From Rahnella aceris (GTDB taxonomy: Bacteria > Pseudomonadota > Gammaproteobacteria > Enterobacterales > Enterobacteriaceae): a DNA stretch of 64,000 nt. Under the pieces are notes generated by a model. The model worked only from the letters and a program-made list of their open reading frames with translations, did not search any database and was not told where the DNA came from. Made by a program: the position numbers and the translations under genes. The stretch is taken from positions 1,488,001-1,552,000 of the forward strand of contig NZ_JAADJV010000001.1 of assembly GCF_011684115.1 (NCBI RefSeq), read 5' to 3'. Below, piece after piece: positions 16,395 to 26,030 of the stretch. Numbering within the stretch: the first letter of the stretch is position 1; each line of letters begins with the position of its first letter.

Positions 16395-17888
16395 ATGAGA
16401 ATACCTGCCTTTAAACCGGCTTCACTGGCCCTGCTTATCAGCCTGACAACACCGGCTGCTTTCGCCTCTGAACTGGTGATCGCCCAGCCAGCTTCCGCCA
16501 CGGCGATGGATCCGGGTTTCCTGAAAGAGTCTGCCACACTGGTGGATAACCTCTTTGATACGCTGGTGCTGCGCGACGCCAATATGCAGTTGCAACCGGG
16601 GCTGGCGACAAGCTGGAAATCACCCGATGATACCACCTGGGAGTTCACCCTGCGTCAGGGTGTGAAGTTCAGCGACGGCGAGCCGGTCAATGCGCAGGCG
16701 GTGAAATTCTCTATCGACCGTATTCTGGATCCTGCGAATCACGCGCCGACCATTTCGTATATCCGCACCATCAAATCCGTGGAAGTTACCGGCGATTATC
16801 AGGTGAAAATCCACACCACCGGCCCCGACCCGCTGCTGCCAACCCGCATGAGTCGCTACCCGACCTATATTGTGCCACCGGCGTATGTCACCAAAGTCGG
16901 TGCTGCGGAATTTGCCCGCAAACCGGTGGGTTCCGGCGCGTACACCCTCACCGCATTTATTCCCGATGAAAAAGTGGTGATGCAGGCCAATCCGGATTAC
17001 TGGCGCGGCAAGCCCGCCATCGATACCGTCACCTGGCGTCCGATCCCGGAGGCCACCGGGCGCATCACCGCCCTGCTGACCGGCGAAGTACAACTGGTTG
17101 ATGGCGTACCGGCCGATCTGGTGCCGGCGCTGAAAAATAAACCGGGCGTGCATCTCGAACAGGTAAAAAATGGCGGACTGACCATTTACCTCGGACTGAA
17201 GAACGACCAGAAACCGCTGAATGATGTGCGCGTCCGTCAGGCGTTATCACTGGCGCTGAACCGCACGGCCTATACCCGCGATTTACTGCACGGTTTCGGC
17301 ACGCCGACCGGCACCATGGCCGGACCGAAAGATTTTGGCTATGAGGCGATCCCTGCACCGGCGCAGGACATCGCCAAAGCCAAAGCGTTACTGGCAGAAG
17401 CGGGCTATCCGCAAGGCTTCACCCTGCGCTTCCAGGCACCCCGCCGTTATATTGCCAGTGCAGACGTCGCCCAGGCGATTGTGCAGGATCTGGCAGCCAT
17501 CGGCGTGAAAGCGCAACTCGAAGTGCCGGAATGGTCGGTCTATACCCAGCAGGTCGCGGCGCAGAAACAGGCACCGATGTACATGCTGGCGTGGGGATCA
17601 ACACAGACGCTGGACGCCGATGCCGCGCTTTATCCGATCCTGCACTCCGGCGAGCCGTATTCTACGGTGAATTCGCCTGAACTGGATGCCCTGCTGAACA
17701 GCAGTCGTACCACGGTCGACCCGGCCAAACGTGAGAAGATTTTGCAGCAGATACAGCAGGTTGTCGCCAGTCAGCAACCTCTTATTCCCCTGTACAAAGA
17801 AGATTCCCTGTATGCCAGTGCCGACAACGTGACCTTCACCGGCCGCGCCGATTCGCGGATCCCGCTGTTTGACCTGAGGATGAAATGA
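16395..17888 (+). CDS. Peptide/nickel-type ABC transporter substrate-binding protein
   Basis: 497 residues. It begins with a signal peptide cleaved around AFA-SE, then shows the SBP family-5 pattern (LATSWKSPDDTTWEFTLRQGVKFSDG). I chose ATG 16395 because GGGA lies nine bases upstream; an ATG at 16386 would abut it and a TTG further up extends the frame artificially. Homologues bind oligopeptides, opines, glutathione or heme. Co-transcription with an M20 peptidase and sulfur-amino-acid enzymes suggests a small modified peptide or amino-acid conjugate. Confidence 0.9.
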   Translation: MRIPAFKPASLALLISLTTPAAFASELVIAQPASATAMDPGFLKESATLVDNLFDTLVLRDANMQLQPGLATSWKSPDDTTWEFTLRQGVKFSDGEPVNAQAVKFSIDRILDPANHAPTISYIRTIKSVEVTGDYQVKIHTTGPDPLLPTRMSRYPTYIVPPAYVTKVGAAEFARKPVGSGAYTLTAFIPDEKVVMQANPDYWRGKPAIDTVTWRPIPEATGRITALLTGEVQLVDGVPADLVPALKNKPGVHLEQVKNGGLTIYLGLKNDQKPLNDVRVRQALSLALNRTAYTRDLLHGFGTPTGTMAGPKDFGYEAIPAPAQDIAKAKALLAEAGYPQGFTLRFQAPRRYIASADVAQAIVQDLAAIGVKAQLEVPEWSVYTQQVAAQKQAPMYMLAWGSTQTLDADAALYPILHSGEPYSTVNSPELDALLNSSRTTVDPAKREKILQQIQQVVASQQPLIPLYKEDSLYASADNVTFTGRADSRIPLFDLRMK

Positions 17889-18730
17889 TTTCACTGCGTA
17901 CAACCCTGCAAAGGAAATCCCGCCGCCGGTTTTACGGCGACGGGCTCCTCGGCGGACTGTTGCTGCTACTGGTGATTGTCCCGGCGCTGCTGGCGCCGTG
18001 GCTGCCCCTGCCGGATCCGCTGACCAATGATCTGGCTGCGGCCTTTTCCTCGCCGGGCGGCCATCATCTGCTGGGCACCGATCAACTGGGGCGCGATTTG
18101 CTGTCGCGTATTTTATCCGGTACGCGACTTTCGCTGATGGTGGTGTTGCTGGCAGCGTTAATTGCGGCGGTGACGGGCTCGGCGCTGGGCATGATTGCCG
18201 GTTATACCGGCGGCTGGCTCGACGCGCTGATCATGCGCCTGATGGACATCCAGCTGGCGGTGCCGTTCATCCTGCTGATCTTACTGGTGATGGCGCTGTT
18301 CGGCGCGTCACTCACCAATATCATTGTGATCATGGGCGTGACCAGTTGGGCGATTTATGCCCGTGTCGCCCGTGCCAAAACGCTGGAAATCCGCGAGCTG
18401 GAATTTATTGAATCGGTCAAAGCCATGGGATTTTCCACTCCGCGCATTTTGCTGCGCCATGTGCTGCCCAGTCTGATGACCCCGCTGATCGTGCTGCTGA
18501 CGCTGGATATTCCGCGCCTGATCGTGCTGGAAGCCTCGATTGGTTTTCTCGGCATGGGCATTCAGCCGCCGACGCCGACGCTCGGTAATCTGATCGGCGA
18601 AGGCCGTTCTTATATGCTGCTCGCACAGTGGCTGGTGCTGTATCCGGGGCTGGTGATTGCCGCACTGGTGATTGGCTGCAACCTGCTCGGCGACAGCCTG
18701 CTGCGTAAAACCCACACGAGGCTCGACTGA
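17885..18730 (+). CDS. Peptide-type ABC transporter permease (DppC/OppC-like)
   Basis: 281 residues. The N-terminal cytoplasmic segment leads to a first helix, then HHLLGTDQLGRDLLSRILSGTRLSL, a DppC-family signature. The EAA loop is in FIESVKAMGFSTPRILLRHVLPS. The ATG overlaps the stop of the binding-protein gene (ATGA), showing tight coupling. It pairs with the next permease. In most Dpp/Opp operons the B-type subunit precedes the C-type; here the order is reversed. Confidence 0.92.
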   Translation: MISLRTTLQRKSRRRFYGDGLLGGLLLLLVIVPALLAPWLPLPDPLTNDLAAAFSSPGGHHLLGTDQLGRDLLSRILSGTRLSLMVVLLAALIAAVTGSALGMIAGYTGGWLDALIMRLMDIQLAVPFILLILLVMALFGASLTNIIVIMGVTSWAIYARVARAKTLEIRELEFIESVKAMGFSTPRILLRHVLPSLMTPLIVLLTLDIPRLIVLEASIGFLGMGIQPPTPTLGNLIGEGRSYMLLAQWLVLYPGLVIAALVIGCNLLGDSLLRKTHTRLD

Positions 18731-18731
18731 T

Positions 18732-19646
18732 ATGCTGCGTTATATCTTGCAACGCCTCGGGCAGTCAGTGCTGGTGATGTTTGGCGTGTCGCTGCTGATT
18801 TTTTACAGCCTGCACCTGACCGGCGATCCGGCTGCGGTCATGATGCCGCCGGGCTCCAGCCAGCAGGAAATCGACAATTTCCGCCACAGCATGGGCTTTG
18901 ACCGTTCTCTGACGTGGCAGTACTGGCATTATCTGACCGGCGTTTTACAGGGCGATCTGGGCGAATCACTGCGCTACAGCCAGCCGGTCACCGAACTCAT
19001 CGGCCAGCGCGTTCCCGCCACCCTGCTGCTGGCCATTACCGCATTGCTCTGGAGCACCGTCGCCGGTTTGCTGCTCGGCATCGTCAGCGCGTTATATCAG
19101 AACACACTATGGGATCTGGTCTCACGCCTGCTGGCCTTCAGCGGTCAGGCGGTGCCAGTGTTCTGGCTTGGCCTGCTGCTGATCATCGCCTTCAGCCTGA
19201 ACCTGCGCTGGTTGCCGTCCGGCGGTTATGGCAGCGCCAGTCAGCTGGTGATGCCTGCCATCAGCCTCGGCGCGTATTACATGAGCGCCATTGCGCGGCT
19301 GATCCGCGCCAGTCTGATTGACGTTCTGCAACAAGATTACATCCGTACCGCCCGCGCCAAAGGGCTGAGCCGCTGGCGGATTGTGGTTCGCCACGGTTTA
19401 CGCAATGCGCTGATCCCGGTCATTACTGTGCAGGGAATGTATTTCGCCTCGCTGCTTGGCGGTGCGCTGGTGACCGAAATCATTTTTGCCTGGCCGGGTA
19501 TTGGTCGCCTCGCCGTTCAGGCGATCCAGAACCGTGATTTCCCGCTGGTACAGGCCATTGTGCTGCTTGCTGCATTGGTGTTTGTCGGCATCAACCTGAT
19601 TATCGATTTGCTCTATGTGGTACTCAATCCGAGGATCCGCCTGTGA
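18732..19646 (+). CDS. Peptide-type ABC transporter permease (DppB/OppB-like)
   Basis: 304 residues from ATG 18732, one base after the preceding stop; the frame is open for another 60 bases upstream but without a better site. MLRYILQRLGQSVLVMFGVS is the DppB N-terminus. DYIRTARAKGLSRWRIVVRHGLRNALIPV is the EAA loop and ALVTEIIFAWPGIG follows, both typical. Its last four bases overlap the M20 gene (GTGA). With the DppC-like subunit it forms the channel. Confidence 0.92.
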   Translation: MLRYILQRLGQSVLVMFGVSLLIFYSLHLTGDPAAVMMPPGSSQQEIDNFRHSMGFDRSLTWQYWHYLTGVLQGDLGESLRYSQPVTELIGQRVPATLLLAITALLWSTVAGLLLGIVSALYQNTLWDLVSRLLAFSGQAVPVFWLGLLLIIAFSLNLRWLPSGGYGSASQLVMPAISLGAYYMSAIARLIRASLIDVLQQDYIRTARAKGLSRWRIVVRHGLRNALIPVITVQGMYFASLLGGALVTEIIFAWPGIGRLAVQAIQNRDFPLVQAIVLLAALVFVGINLIIDLLYVVLNPRIRL

Positions 19647-21025
19647 CACATCCCGTTCCCCCGGCGCTGCAACCGACGCTCGATTTGCTCCATGCGATGA
19701 CGCCGTTCGCCAGCGTTTCCGGCCAGCTCAGCCCGCAGCGTGAGCTGGCGCAGTGGCTGGAAGACTGGATACACCAGAATCTGCACGGCGTGCCGGTATT
19801 GCCGGTCAGCCAGCAGAACGACGAAAACACGCCGCCGCTGGTGCACATGCGCATTGAGCGTCAGGCGGCAAAAACGCTGGTGCTGTACAACATGTACGAC
19901 GTCATGCCCGCCACGGATGAAGGCTGGGAATTCCCGCCCTTTACCGGCGGTATTACCGAATGGCCGGGCACCGGTGCGGTGTATATCGCACGCGGCGCAG
20001 AGAACAATAAAGGGCCACTGGCAGGCATGCTGATGGCGATAAAATCGCTGTGTGACGCAGGCGGGCCGGACGTTAATCTCGAGATCATTCTCGAAGGCGA
20101 GGAAGAAACGGGCAGTGGCCGGTTACGGCGTTACCTGGCGCAGGAACCCTGTCCGGTGCCGTCCGCCGGGGCGGTATTTTTCCCTTCGCTGTGTGAATAC
20201 GGCGGCGGCGCACCTCGCGTGTATCTCGGTTTCAGCGGACTGAGCGGCGGCCGTTTACGGGTCAGCGGCGGCGCATGGGGTGGCCCTCACGCGGCTATCC
20301 ATGCCAGTAACGCCAACTGGATTGCCAATCCCGTCTGGCGGCTGGTTCATGCCCTTCATGCCATTGCACCCGCCGAAAACAGCGGCGTCATCGCCCGTCA
20401 GACGGTGGATGAACCGGCAAACCGGCTGCTGCATACCCTGGCGCAACAGTTCAGCATCAGCGATGAACTACACTTTCGCCGCAGTGAAAAATTATCGGTC
20501 AGCGGCGATACGCTGGCCTGCCTGCAACAACTGATCAACGGCGCGGTGCTCAACATTTCAGAAATCTGCAGTGATCCGCAACAGGCGCGGGGCGTGATCC
20601 CGCACAGCGCCAGCGCGGAACTCGCGCTGCGCGTACCGCCTGGCATTGACGGTGAAAACCTGCTGGCGGCAATCCGCCAGACGCTCAGCCGGGCGGAATT
20701 CGACGGCGTGGAACTTGAGCTGGACGACAGTTACCCCGGCCACCGTTTCCCGCGCAACAGCCCCGGCGTCGATGCCCTGCTCGCCAGCTATCAGGCTCAG
20801 GGCGCGCAACCGCAGGTCTGGCCGTGGGCACCCGGCTGCGCACCGGCGTATACCTTTGCCCGCATCGCACCGGCCTTTCTGATTGGCGGCCTCGGCCACG
20901 GCGGCAATGCGCACGGCGTGAATGAATTTGTCACCCTGCGCGGGCTGGAACGCTTTCAGCAATCCGTCACCGACTGGATCCGTTTTTACGCCCGCGACAC
21001 CCCTTTTTCTGCTTTGCCGGAATAA
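19643..21025 (+). CDS. M20-family peptidase homologue with altered metal ligands
   Basis: 460 residues from a GTG overlapping the permease stop. The M20 layout is clear: LYNMYDVMPATDE, RGAENNKGPLAG, EGEEETGSG and a C-terminal GHGGNAHGVNEF. Two zinc positions look substituted: the usual G-H-x-D is N-M-Y-D, and the bridging Asp before KG is Asn. The catalytic Glu pair and the last His remain. It could bind one metal, use another geometry, or act as a non-hydrolytic subunit. Context suggests it acts on the imported peptide or N-acyl amino acid. Confidence 0.8.
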   Translation: MTHPVPPALQPTLDLLHAMTPFASVSGQLSPQRELAQWLEDWIHQNLHGVPVLPVSQQNDENTPPLVHMRIERQAAKTLVLYNMYDVMPATDEGWEFPPFTGGITEWPGTGAVYIARGAENNKGPLAGMLMAIKSLCDAGGPDVNLEIILEGEEETGSGRLRRYLAQEPCPVPSAGAVFFPSLCEYGGGAPRVYLGFSGLSGGRLRVSGGAWGGPHAAIHASNANWIANPVWRLVHALHAIAPAENSGVIARQTVDEPANRLLHTLAQQFSISDELHFRRSEKLSVSGDTLACLQQLINGAVLNISEICSDPQQARGVIPHSASAELALRVPPGIDGENLLAAIRQTLSRAEFDGVELELDDSYPGHRFPRNSPGVDALLASYQAQGAQPQVWPWAPGCAPAYTFARIAPAFLIGGLGHGGNAHGVNEFVTLRGLERFQQSVTDWIRFYARDTPFSALPE

Positions 21026-21085
21026 TCCGGCGAGGCTTTGCGTCAACATCCGGGAATGTTTTAAAAGATAATCACCAGGAAAATT

Positions 21086-22087
21086 ATGATGAAACAAGCA
21101 GATGATTTTGAACGTGTTTCACTGGGATTCTTCCCCACACCGCTCGAACGCCTGAGCACACTCGGCGACTCACTCGGCATCACGCTGGATATCAAACGTG
21201 ATGATTACACCGGATTCGGCGGCGGCGGTAATAAAGTCCGCAAACTGGAATATCTGATGGCCGATGCCTGCCGCAAGCAGGTCAATGTGGTTATCACCAC
21301 CGGCGGGCATCAGTCCAACCATGCCCGGATGGTGGCGGCGGCGGCGCGTAAGTTCGGCATGAAACCGGTGCTGGTGCTGCGCGGCCATCAGCCGGAAACC
21401 TATCAGGGCAATCTTCTGCTCGATAAACTGTTCGGCGCGGAGCTGGAGTTTCTCGACCCTGACGGCTATTTCACCCAGATTGAAGGGGCGATGAATGCCC
21501 ATGCCGACGCGGCACAGGAACGCGGTGAAAAAGCGCTGATTATCCCGCTCGGCGGCGCCACGCCGCTCGGTGCGCTGGGTTATGTGCGCGCTATCGAAGA
21601 AATGGACGTCCAGCTTAAAGAACGTCATCAGTTGCCGCCGGACGTGATTGTCGCGCCGACCGGTTCCGGCGGTACGCTGGCCGGGCTGTATGTCGGCGCA
21701 CGTAAATACTGGCCGGACACCAAAATCGTGGGTATCAGCGTAAGCGCCAAAGCGGAATGGTTCCGGACACGAATTTCTGCCATGGCGCAGGATTGTGCTG
21801 ATTTGCTGGAATGGCCGCAACACTGGACGCCTGACGATATCTGGATTGAAGACGAATTTGTCGGCACCGCCTACGGCGTGCCCTCTGACGGCGGCATTGA
21901 TGCCATCTACCGCGTTGCACAGGCCGAAGGTTTGCTGCTGGATCCGGTCTACACCGGCAAAGCCATGCACGGGCTGATCAGTCTGGTGGAGCAAGGCAAA
22001 ATCAGCGCCGGTTCACGGGTGATTTTCGTGCACTGTGGCGGCTCACCGGCGCTGTATCCGTTTGCACAGACCTTGCTGGAGCACTGA
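21086..22087 (+). CDS. D-cysteine desulfhydrase / ACC-deaminase family PLP enzyme
   Basis: 333 residues; two adjacent ATGs (21086, 21089) follow AGGA. TPLERLSTLG, then GFGGGGNKVRKLEYL with the PLP-binding lysine, TTGGHQSNHARM, and the phosphate-binding APTGSGGTLAG loop are those of DcyD and ACC deaminases. DcyD converts D-cysteine to pyruvate, sulfide and ammonia. The neighbouring rhodanese and peptide importer favour a sulfur amino-acid substrate. Distinguishing D-cysteine from ACC or other beta-substituted amino acids needs active-site alignment. Confidence 0.85.
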   Translation: MMKQADDFERVSLGFFPTPLERLSTLGDSLGITLDIKRDDYTGFGGGGNKVRKLEYLMADACRKQVNVVITTGGHQSNHARMVAAAARKFGMKPVLVLRGHQPETYQGNLLLDKLFGAELEFLDPDGYFTQIEGAMNAHADAAQERGEKALIIPLGGATPLGALGYVRAIEEMDVQLKERHQLPPDVIVAPTGSGGTLAGLYVGARKYWPDTKIVGISVSAKAEWFRTRISAMAQDCADLLEWPQHWTPDDIWIEDEFVGTAYGVPSDGGIDAIYRVAQAEGLLLDPVYTGKAMHGLISLVEQGKISAGSRVIFVHCGGSPALYPFAQTLLEH

Positions 22088-22088
22088 G

Positions 22089-23087
22089 ATGACGCAGGGT
22101 TTTCGCTATCTGAATCAGCGGGATGTCATGGCGCTCGGCGGTACGCAGGCGCAGGCCGCGCTGGATGATGTGCGTGACGTTGTCACCTTAATGCGCCAGC
22201 AACAGACGCAGATGCCAGCGGAAACCCACGTCAGTCTTGCCGGTGCGCGGGGAAAAGCCTACGCGCTGCCCGCCTGCGTAGGCGGTCGTTTCAATGCCGC
22301 TGGCGTGAAATGGACGGCACATCGCCCCGATGCCCACGACGGGCTGCCGCAGGCGATGGCGATGACGCTGATTAACCGCGCAGATAACGGTCTGCCACTC
22401 GGGCTGGTGGAAAGCGCCGCGCTGACTGCCACCCGCACCGCTGCCGTCTCGGCGCTGGCGTTACGCCATGCCGCGCCGCGACCCGTACAACGCGTTCTGC
22501 TGCTCGGCACCGGCGTGCAGGCCACGGCGCATCTCGATATGCTGCGTCAGCTTTTCCCGGACCTGCAACAGGTCAGCTGGTGGAGCCGCAGCGCATCTGC
22601 TTTTGCCCCAGACAGCGACAACCTGCCGTGGCCGCTGGTCCGAATCACCGGTTTACCGCACGCCTGCGCACAAGACATCGACGCCGTAATCACCTGCACC
22701 AGCGCCGCCGAACCGCTGCTGGGCGCGGAGGCAATCCGCCCCGGAAGGCTGGTTATTCAGGTGGGTTATCACGAAGTCGCGTTTGAGGCGATTGCCCTCG
22801 CCACAAAAGTGGTGGTCGATTTGTGGGGAGATTTCTGCGAAACCAGCGCCAAAAGCCTCTTCCAGATGTACCGCGCCGGGCAATTTTCGCCGGATCGCGT
22901 TGATGCTGATTTAAGCAATCTGCTGCTCGATGGCTGGCGACCTGCGCCGGATGACAGTGTGTATTTCTCCTCGTTTGGCCTCAACGTTTTCGACATCGCC
23001 CTGGCGGCCCGTGTGCTGGCACTCGCGCAGCAGCGGGGAACCGGCACGCTGTTACCGCTTTTTCCGGAGTCATTTTACCTTGCCTGA
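22089..23087 (+). CDS. Ornithine cyclodeaminase / mu-crystallin family protein
   Basis: 332 residues from ATG 22089, one base after the previous stop. The Rossmann motif VLLLGTGVQATAHLDML and ESAALTATRTAAVSALALRH upstream of it are hallmarks of the family, which includes ornithine cyclodeaminase, ketimine reductase and N-alkyl amino-acid (opine-like) dehydrogenases. In this cluster it could reduce or oxidise a cyclic ketimine derived from a sulfur amino acid; that is inference. Its last eight bases overlap the rhodanese start. Confidence 0.85.
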   Translation: MTQGFRYLNQRDVMALGGTQAQAALDDVRDVVTLMRQQQTQMPAETHVSLAGARGKAYALPACVGGRFNAAGVKWTAHRPDAHDGLPQAMAMTLINRADNGLPLGLVESAALTATRTAAVSALALRHAAPRPVQRVLLLGTGVQATAHLDMLRQLFPDLQQVSWWSRSASAFAPDSDNLPWPLVRITGLPHACAQDIDAVITCTSAAEPLLGAEAIRPGRLVIQVGYHEVAFEAIALATKVVVDLWGDFCETSAKSLFQMYRAGQFSPDRVDADLSNLLLDGWRPAPDDSVYFSSFGLNVFDIALAARVLALAQQRGTGTLLPLFPESFYLA

Positions 23088-23949
23088 TTACTCTGCTTTC
23101 CCCTTGCCGCGCATCATTATCAGCGCCGCAGAGCTGCGTGAACGCCACAAAAATGGCGAACAGTTCGCGCTGATTGATGTGCGTGAGATCGCTCAGTGGC
23201 AGGCCGCAACCCTGCCGGGCGCGCATCATCTGAATGTTTATGATTACTTTATTCCCGACAGCACTGAAGCCGGTGTGAACAGCCTGTTCAATGCCTTTCA
23301 GCGTGCCTGGCAGTCGCTGGACATCCGTGACAACGTCACACCTGTTTTCTTTGAACAACAGGTCGGCATGCGCTCCCCGCGCGGTGCGTGGTTTGCGCTG
23401 TGCGGCGGCATCTGCCAGCCGCTGGTGCTCGATGGCGGGCTGGATGCCTGGCAACGCGCAGGCGGCGAGCTGATGCCGGGAACCGGCAACAGCGCAGTGA
23501 TAAGCGCAGAAAATCCGGATTACCGTGCGCCAGACAGTACGGTGATCGCGCAACTTAATTCGCTGACGGCCACGCGGACGGAAGTGCTTGCGGCACAGGC
23601 GTCAGGCGCACAGATTCTCGACGCCCGGCGTCCGTCCGAATTCAGCGGTGAATTTGCGCATGAATGCTGTCACCGGGCAGGAAGAATTCCCGGTGCAAGA
23701 TTGCTGTTCTGGGAGGATGTGGTGCATAACGGCGCGTTTCAGGATGCCGGAGAAATCCGCCATCGCGCGGAGAAAGCCGGACTGCATCCCGACCGGCGGA
23801 TCATTATTTATTGTCACCGGGGCGCACGTGCCGCCACGGTATTCACCGCCCTGCAACTGGCGGGTTACAGGCAACTGGCCATTTATGTCGGCTCCTGGCA
23901 TGAATGGGCGGAACATCCTGAACTGCCCCTGCTGACGGGTTTTAACTGA
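23080..23949 (+). CDS. Rhodanese-type sulfurtransferase, two domains
   Basis: 289 residues from a TTG at 23080 overlapping the previous stop, with GGAG about 10 bases before it; no ATG fits. Domain 1 (residues about 15-135) has the rhodanese fold but its active-site loop, FEQQVGMRS, lacks cysteine. Domain 2 (about 160-285) has the catalytic loop CHRGARA. This arrangement is normal for thiosulfate- or mercaptopyruvate-type sulfurtransferases. It would handle sulfur released by the upstream desulfhydrase-like enzyme. Its final eight bases overlap the convergent ATPase gene. Confidence 0.87.
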   Translation: MPDYSAFPLPRIIISAAELRERHKNGEQFALIDVREIAQWQAATLPGAHHLNVYDYFIPDSTEAGVNSLFNAFQRAWQSLDIRDNVTPVFFEQQVGMRSPRGAWFALCGGICQPLVLDGGLDAWQRAGGELMPGTGNSAVISAENPDYRAPDSTVIAQLNSLTATRTEVLAAQASGAQILDARRPSEFSGEFAHECCHRAGRIPGARLLFWEDVVHNGAFQDAGEIRHRAEKAGLHPDRRIIIYCHRGARAATVFTALQLAGYRQLAIYVGSWHEWAEHPELPLLTGFN

Positions 23950-25570
23950 CGTTGCGCAGTTGCAACGCCTGCCTGATATCCGGCGCTGCCGCCAGTAAAG
24001 TTTGCGTGTAAGGATGCTGCGGCGCGCCCAGCACCTGCGCCGTAAGCCCGCTCTCCACGATTTTGCCGTGATAAAGCACCACCACGCGGTCGCACACCTG
24101 TTTTACCGCAGCGAGATCATGGCTGATAAACAGCACGGTCAGACCGAGTTGTCGCCGGAGCTCATCCAGCAATGCCAGGATCTGCCCGCGAACCGAGAGA
24201 TCTAACGCCGACACGGCTTCATCCGCCACCAGCAGTTCCGGCTCTAACGCCAGCGCACGGGCAATCGCCACGCGCTGACGCTGACCGCCGGAAAATGCGC
24301 CGGGCAACCGGCTGGCGTGGTGCGCTTCCAGCCCCACCAGCGTGAGTAATTCATCTACCCGCGCCTGAATCTGCCCGGCAGGACGCAATTTCCAGACACG
24401 AAGCGGCTCAGCAATTTGCTCACCGATGGTCATTTTAGGGTTCAGACTGGCGTACGGATCCTGGAAAATTATCTGTGCGCGGCTGCGCATTTTCTGCCGC
24501 GTGGCGTGACTGGCGCGGGTCAGGGAAACGCCATCAAATTCGATATCACCGCTGTCAGTTTCCGTCAGGCCAATGATCGCCCGCCCCAGCGTGGTTTTCC
24601 CCGAACCGGATTCGCCGATCAGCCCCAGAATTTCGCCGCGACGGATATCCAGCGACGTCGGAAAAAGCACCGTTTGCCGTTTTGCCGGTATGAAAGGTAA
24701 ACGCTGCGCCTGCGGATAGCTTTTGGTCAGTTCACGCAAACGCACCAGCGGCGATGCCGCGCTGATTTCTGCGCTGAACGGACGCGGTTCGGGCTGGGAA
24801 GCGGCGATCAGTTTGCGGGTGTAAGGTTCCTGCGGATCGGTCAGCAGTGTTGCCACCGGCCCTGCTTCCACCAGATTTCCCTGATGCATGACGTAAGCGC
24901 GGTCAGCGTAACGCGCCACCACGCTCAGGTCGTGGGTGATCAGCAGCACGCCCATCTCCATTTCCTGCTGCAATTCCAGCAGCAACGCCAGAATCTGTGC
25001 CTGAATGGTGACATCCAGCGCAGTGGTCGGCTCATCGGCAATCAGCAGCGACGGCTTGCAACTGATGGCGCTGGCAATCATGACCCGCTGACGCATGCCG
25101 CCGGAAAGCTGGTGGATATACTGTTTCGCCCGTTGCTCAGGATTCTGGATCCCGACCCGATCCAGCAAAGCGATGGCCTCACGGTGCGCCTGCTTCCAGC
25201 CCAATCCCAGATGGCGCACCAGCACTTCAGCTATCTGTTCACCGACTTTCAGCACCGGATTCATGCTGGTCATCGGTTCCTGAAAAATCATCCCCAGTCG
25301 TTTACCGCGCACAGCCGTGTCAAACGCGCCCTGCGGGCTGGCAATCTGTTTATCAGCCAGCCAGATTTCACCGCCCGTCATACTCACACCCGGCGGCAGC
25401 AATCCCATCAGCGCCAGCGAACTCAGCGTTTTACCGGAACCGGATTCCCCCACCAGCGCCACCATTTCACGGCAATTCACCTGCAGGGAAAGCGGTTTGA
25501 CCAGCGGTAATCCGGCATCGGTATGAATGGCGAGGTGGCGAACGTCGAGCAAGGGTCTGGCAGTCGTCAT
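23942..25570 (-). CDS. Fused double ATPase of a peptide-type ABC transporter
   Basis: 542 residues with two complete ATP-binding cassettes. First: GESGSGKT, LSGGMRQR and IADEPTTALD. Second: GESGSGKTTLGR, FSGGQRQR and VADEAVSALD. This is the GsiA/YejF-type layout. It is on the opposite strand from the permeases but converges on the same cluster, whose operon has no ATPase of its own. A perfect 10+10 palindrome 29 bases upstream shares a core with the operator of the permease operon, so both arms are probably co-regulated. Confidence 0.92.
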   Translation of the reverse strand: MTTARPLLDVRHLAIHTDAGLPLVKPLSLQVNCREMVALVGESGSGKTLSSLALMGLLPPGVSMTGGEIWLADKQIASPQGAFDTAVRGKRLGMIFQEPMTSMNPVLKVGEQIAEVLVRHLGLGWKQAHREAIALLDRVGIQNPEQRAKQYIHQLSGGMRQRVMIASAISCKPSLLIADEPTTALDVTIQAQILALLLELQQEMEMGVLLITHDLSVVARYADRAYVMHQGNLVEAGPVATLLTDPQEPYTRKLIAASQPEPRPFSAEISAASPLVRLRELTKSYPQAQRLPFIPAKRQTVLFPTSLDIRRGEILGLIGESGSGKTTLGRAIIGLTETDSGDIEFDGVSLTRASHATRQKMRSRAQIIFQDPYASLNPKMTIGEQIAEPLRVWKLRPAGQIQARVDELLTLVGLEAHHASRLPGAFSGGQRQRVAIARALALEPELLVADEAVSALDLSVRGQILALLDELRRQLGLTVLFISHDLAAVKQVCDRVVVLYHGKIVESGLTAQVLGAPQHPYTQTLLAAAPDIRQALQLRNVS

Positions 25571-25598
25571 GGCGGTGATCCGGCGAAGAATTAAGCAT

Positions 25599-25621
25599 TG
25601 AGAATATATCGTATATTCTCA
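25599..25621. promoter_or_regulatory. Perfect palindrome upstream of the double ATPase
   Basis: TGAGAATATA and its complement flank a 3-base centre (TCG), giving a 23-bp operator-like site. It is related to the element at 16286-16299, so the GntR-family regulator at 15542 is the likely binder. Confidence 0.6.
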
Positions 25622-26030
25622 GCCGACAACCTTAAAGACCGCCGTCGATAGATTAATTTCTGCTAATTAATCATGATTTATCAGGGTTTCACCCTCAGTC
25701 ACAAAAACCTGCCGGCTGCCTGCCGGAGGGATTCGCAGAAAAGGCAGGTTAAGGGCATGCATGAGGAAATAATGTCGTCGGGCTGAAATGACAGCAACAG
25801 GGGTGCGTTATTTGCCAGATAGCATAAATAATCCCGGCAAAACGCGTTTGCCCATGGGTTCAGTTAATAGGCCAAAATTCCGATGGTAATAATAATAGTT
25901 ATCACTTCCCAATATTTATTGCCACGTTGACGGAATGAGAACGTGTTGGCAAATAATTTTAAAATTAAGGTTAAGCTAATAATTCTTTCGTAAGATTCAG
26001 AATGTCGATCAATCCATTAAGGCAATCGCT
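25622..26030. other. Intergenic region before cytochrome b561
   Basis: About 400 bases without a gene. It contains an 8-bp inverted repeat (AACCTGCC near 25708 and GGCAGGTT near 25744) and AT-rich sequence before the b561 start. I see no further defined site. Confidence 0.4.
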
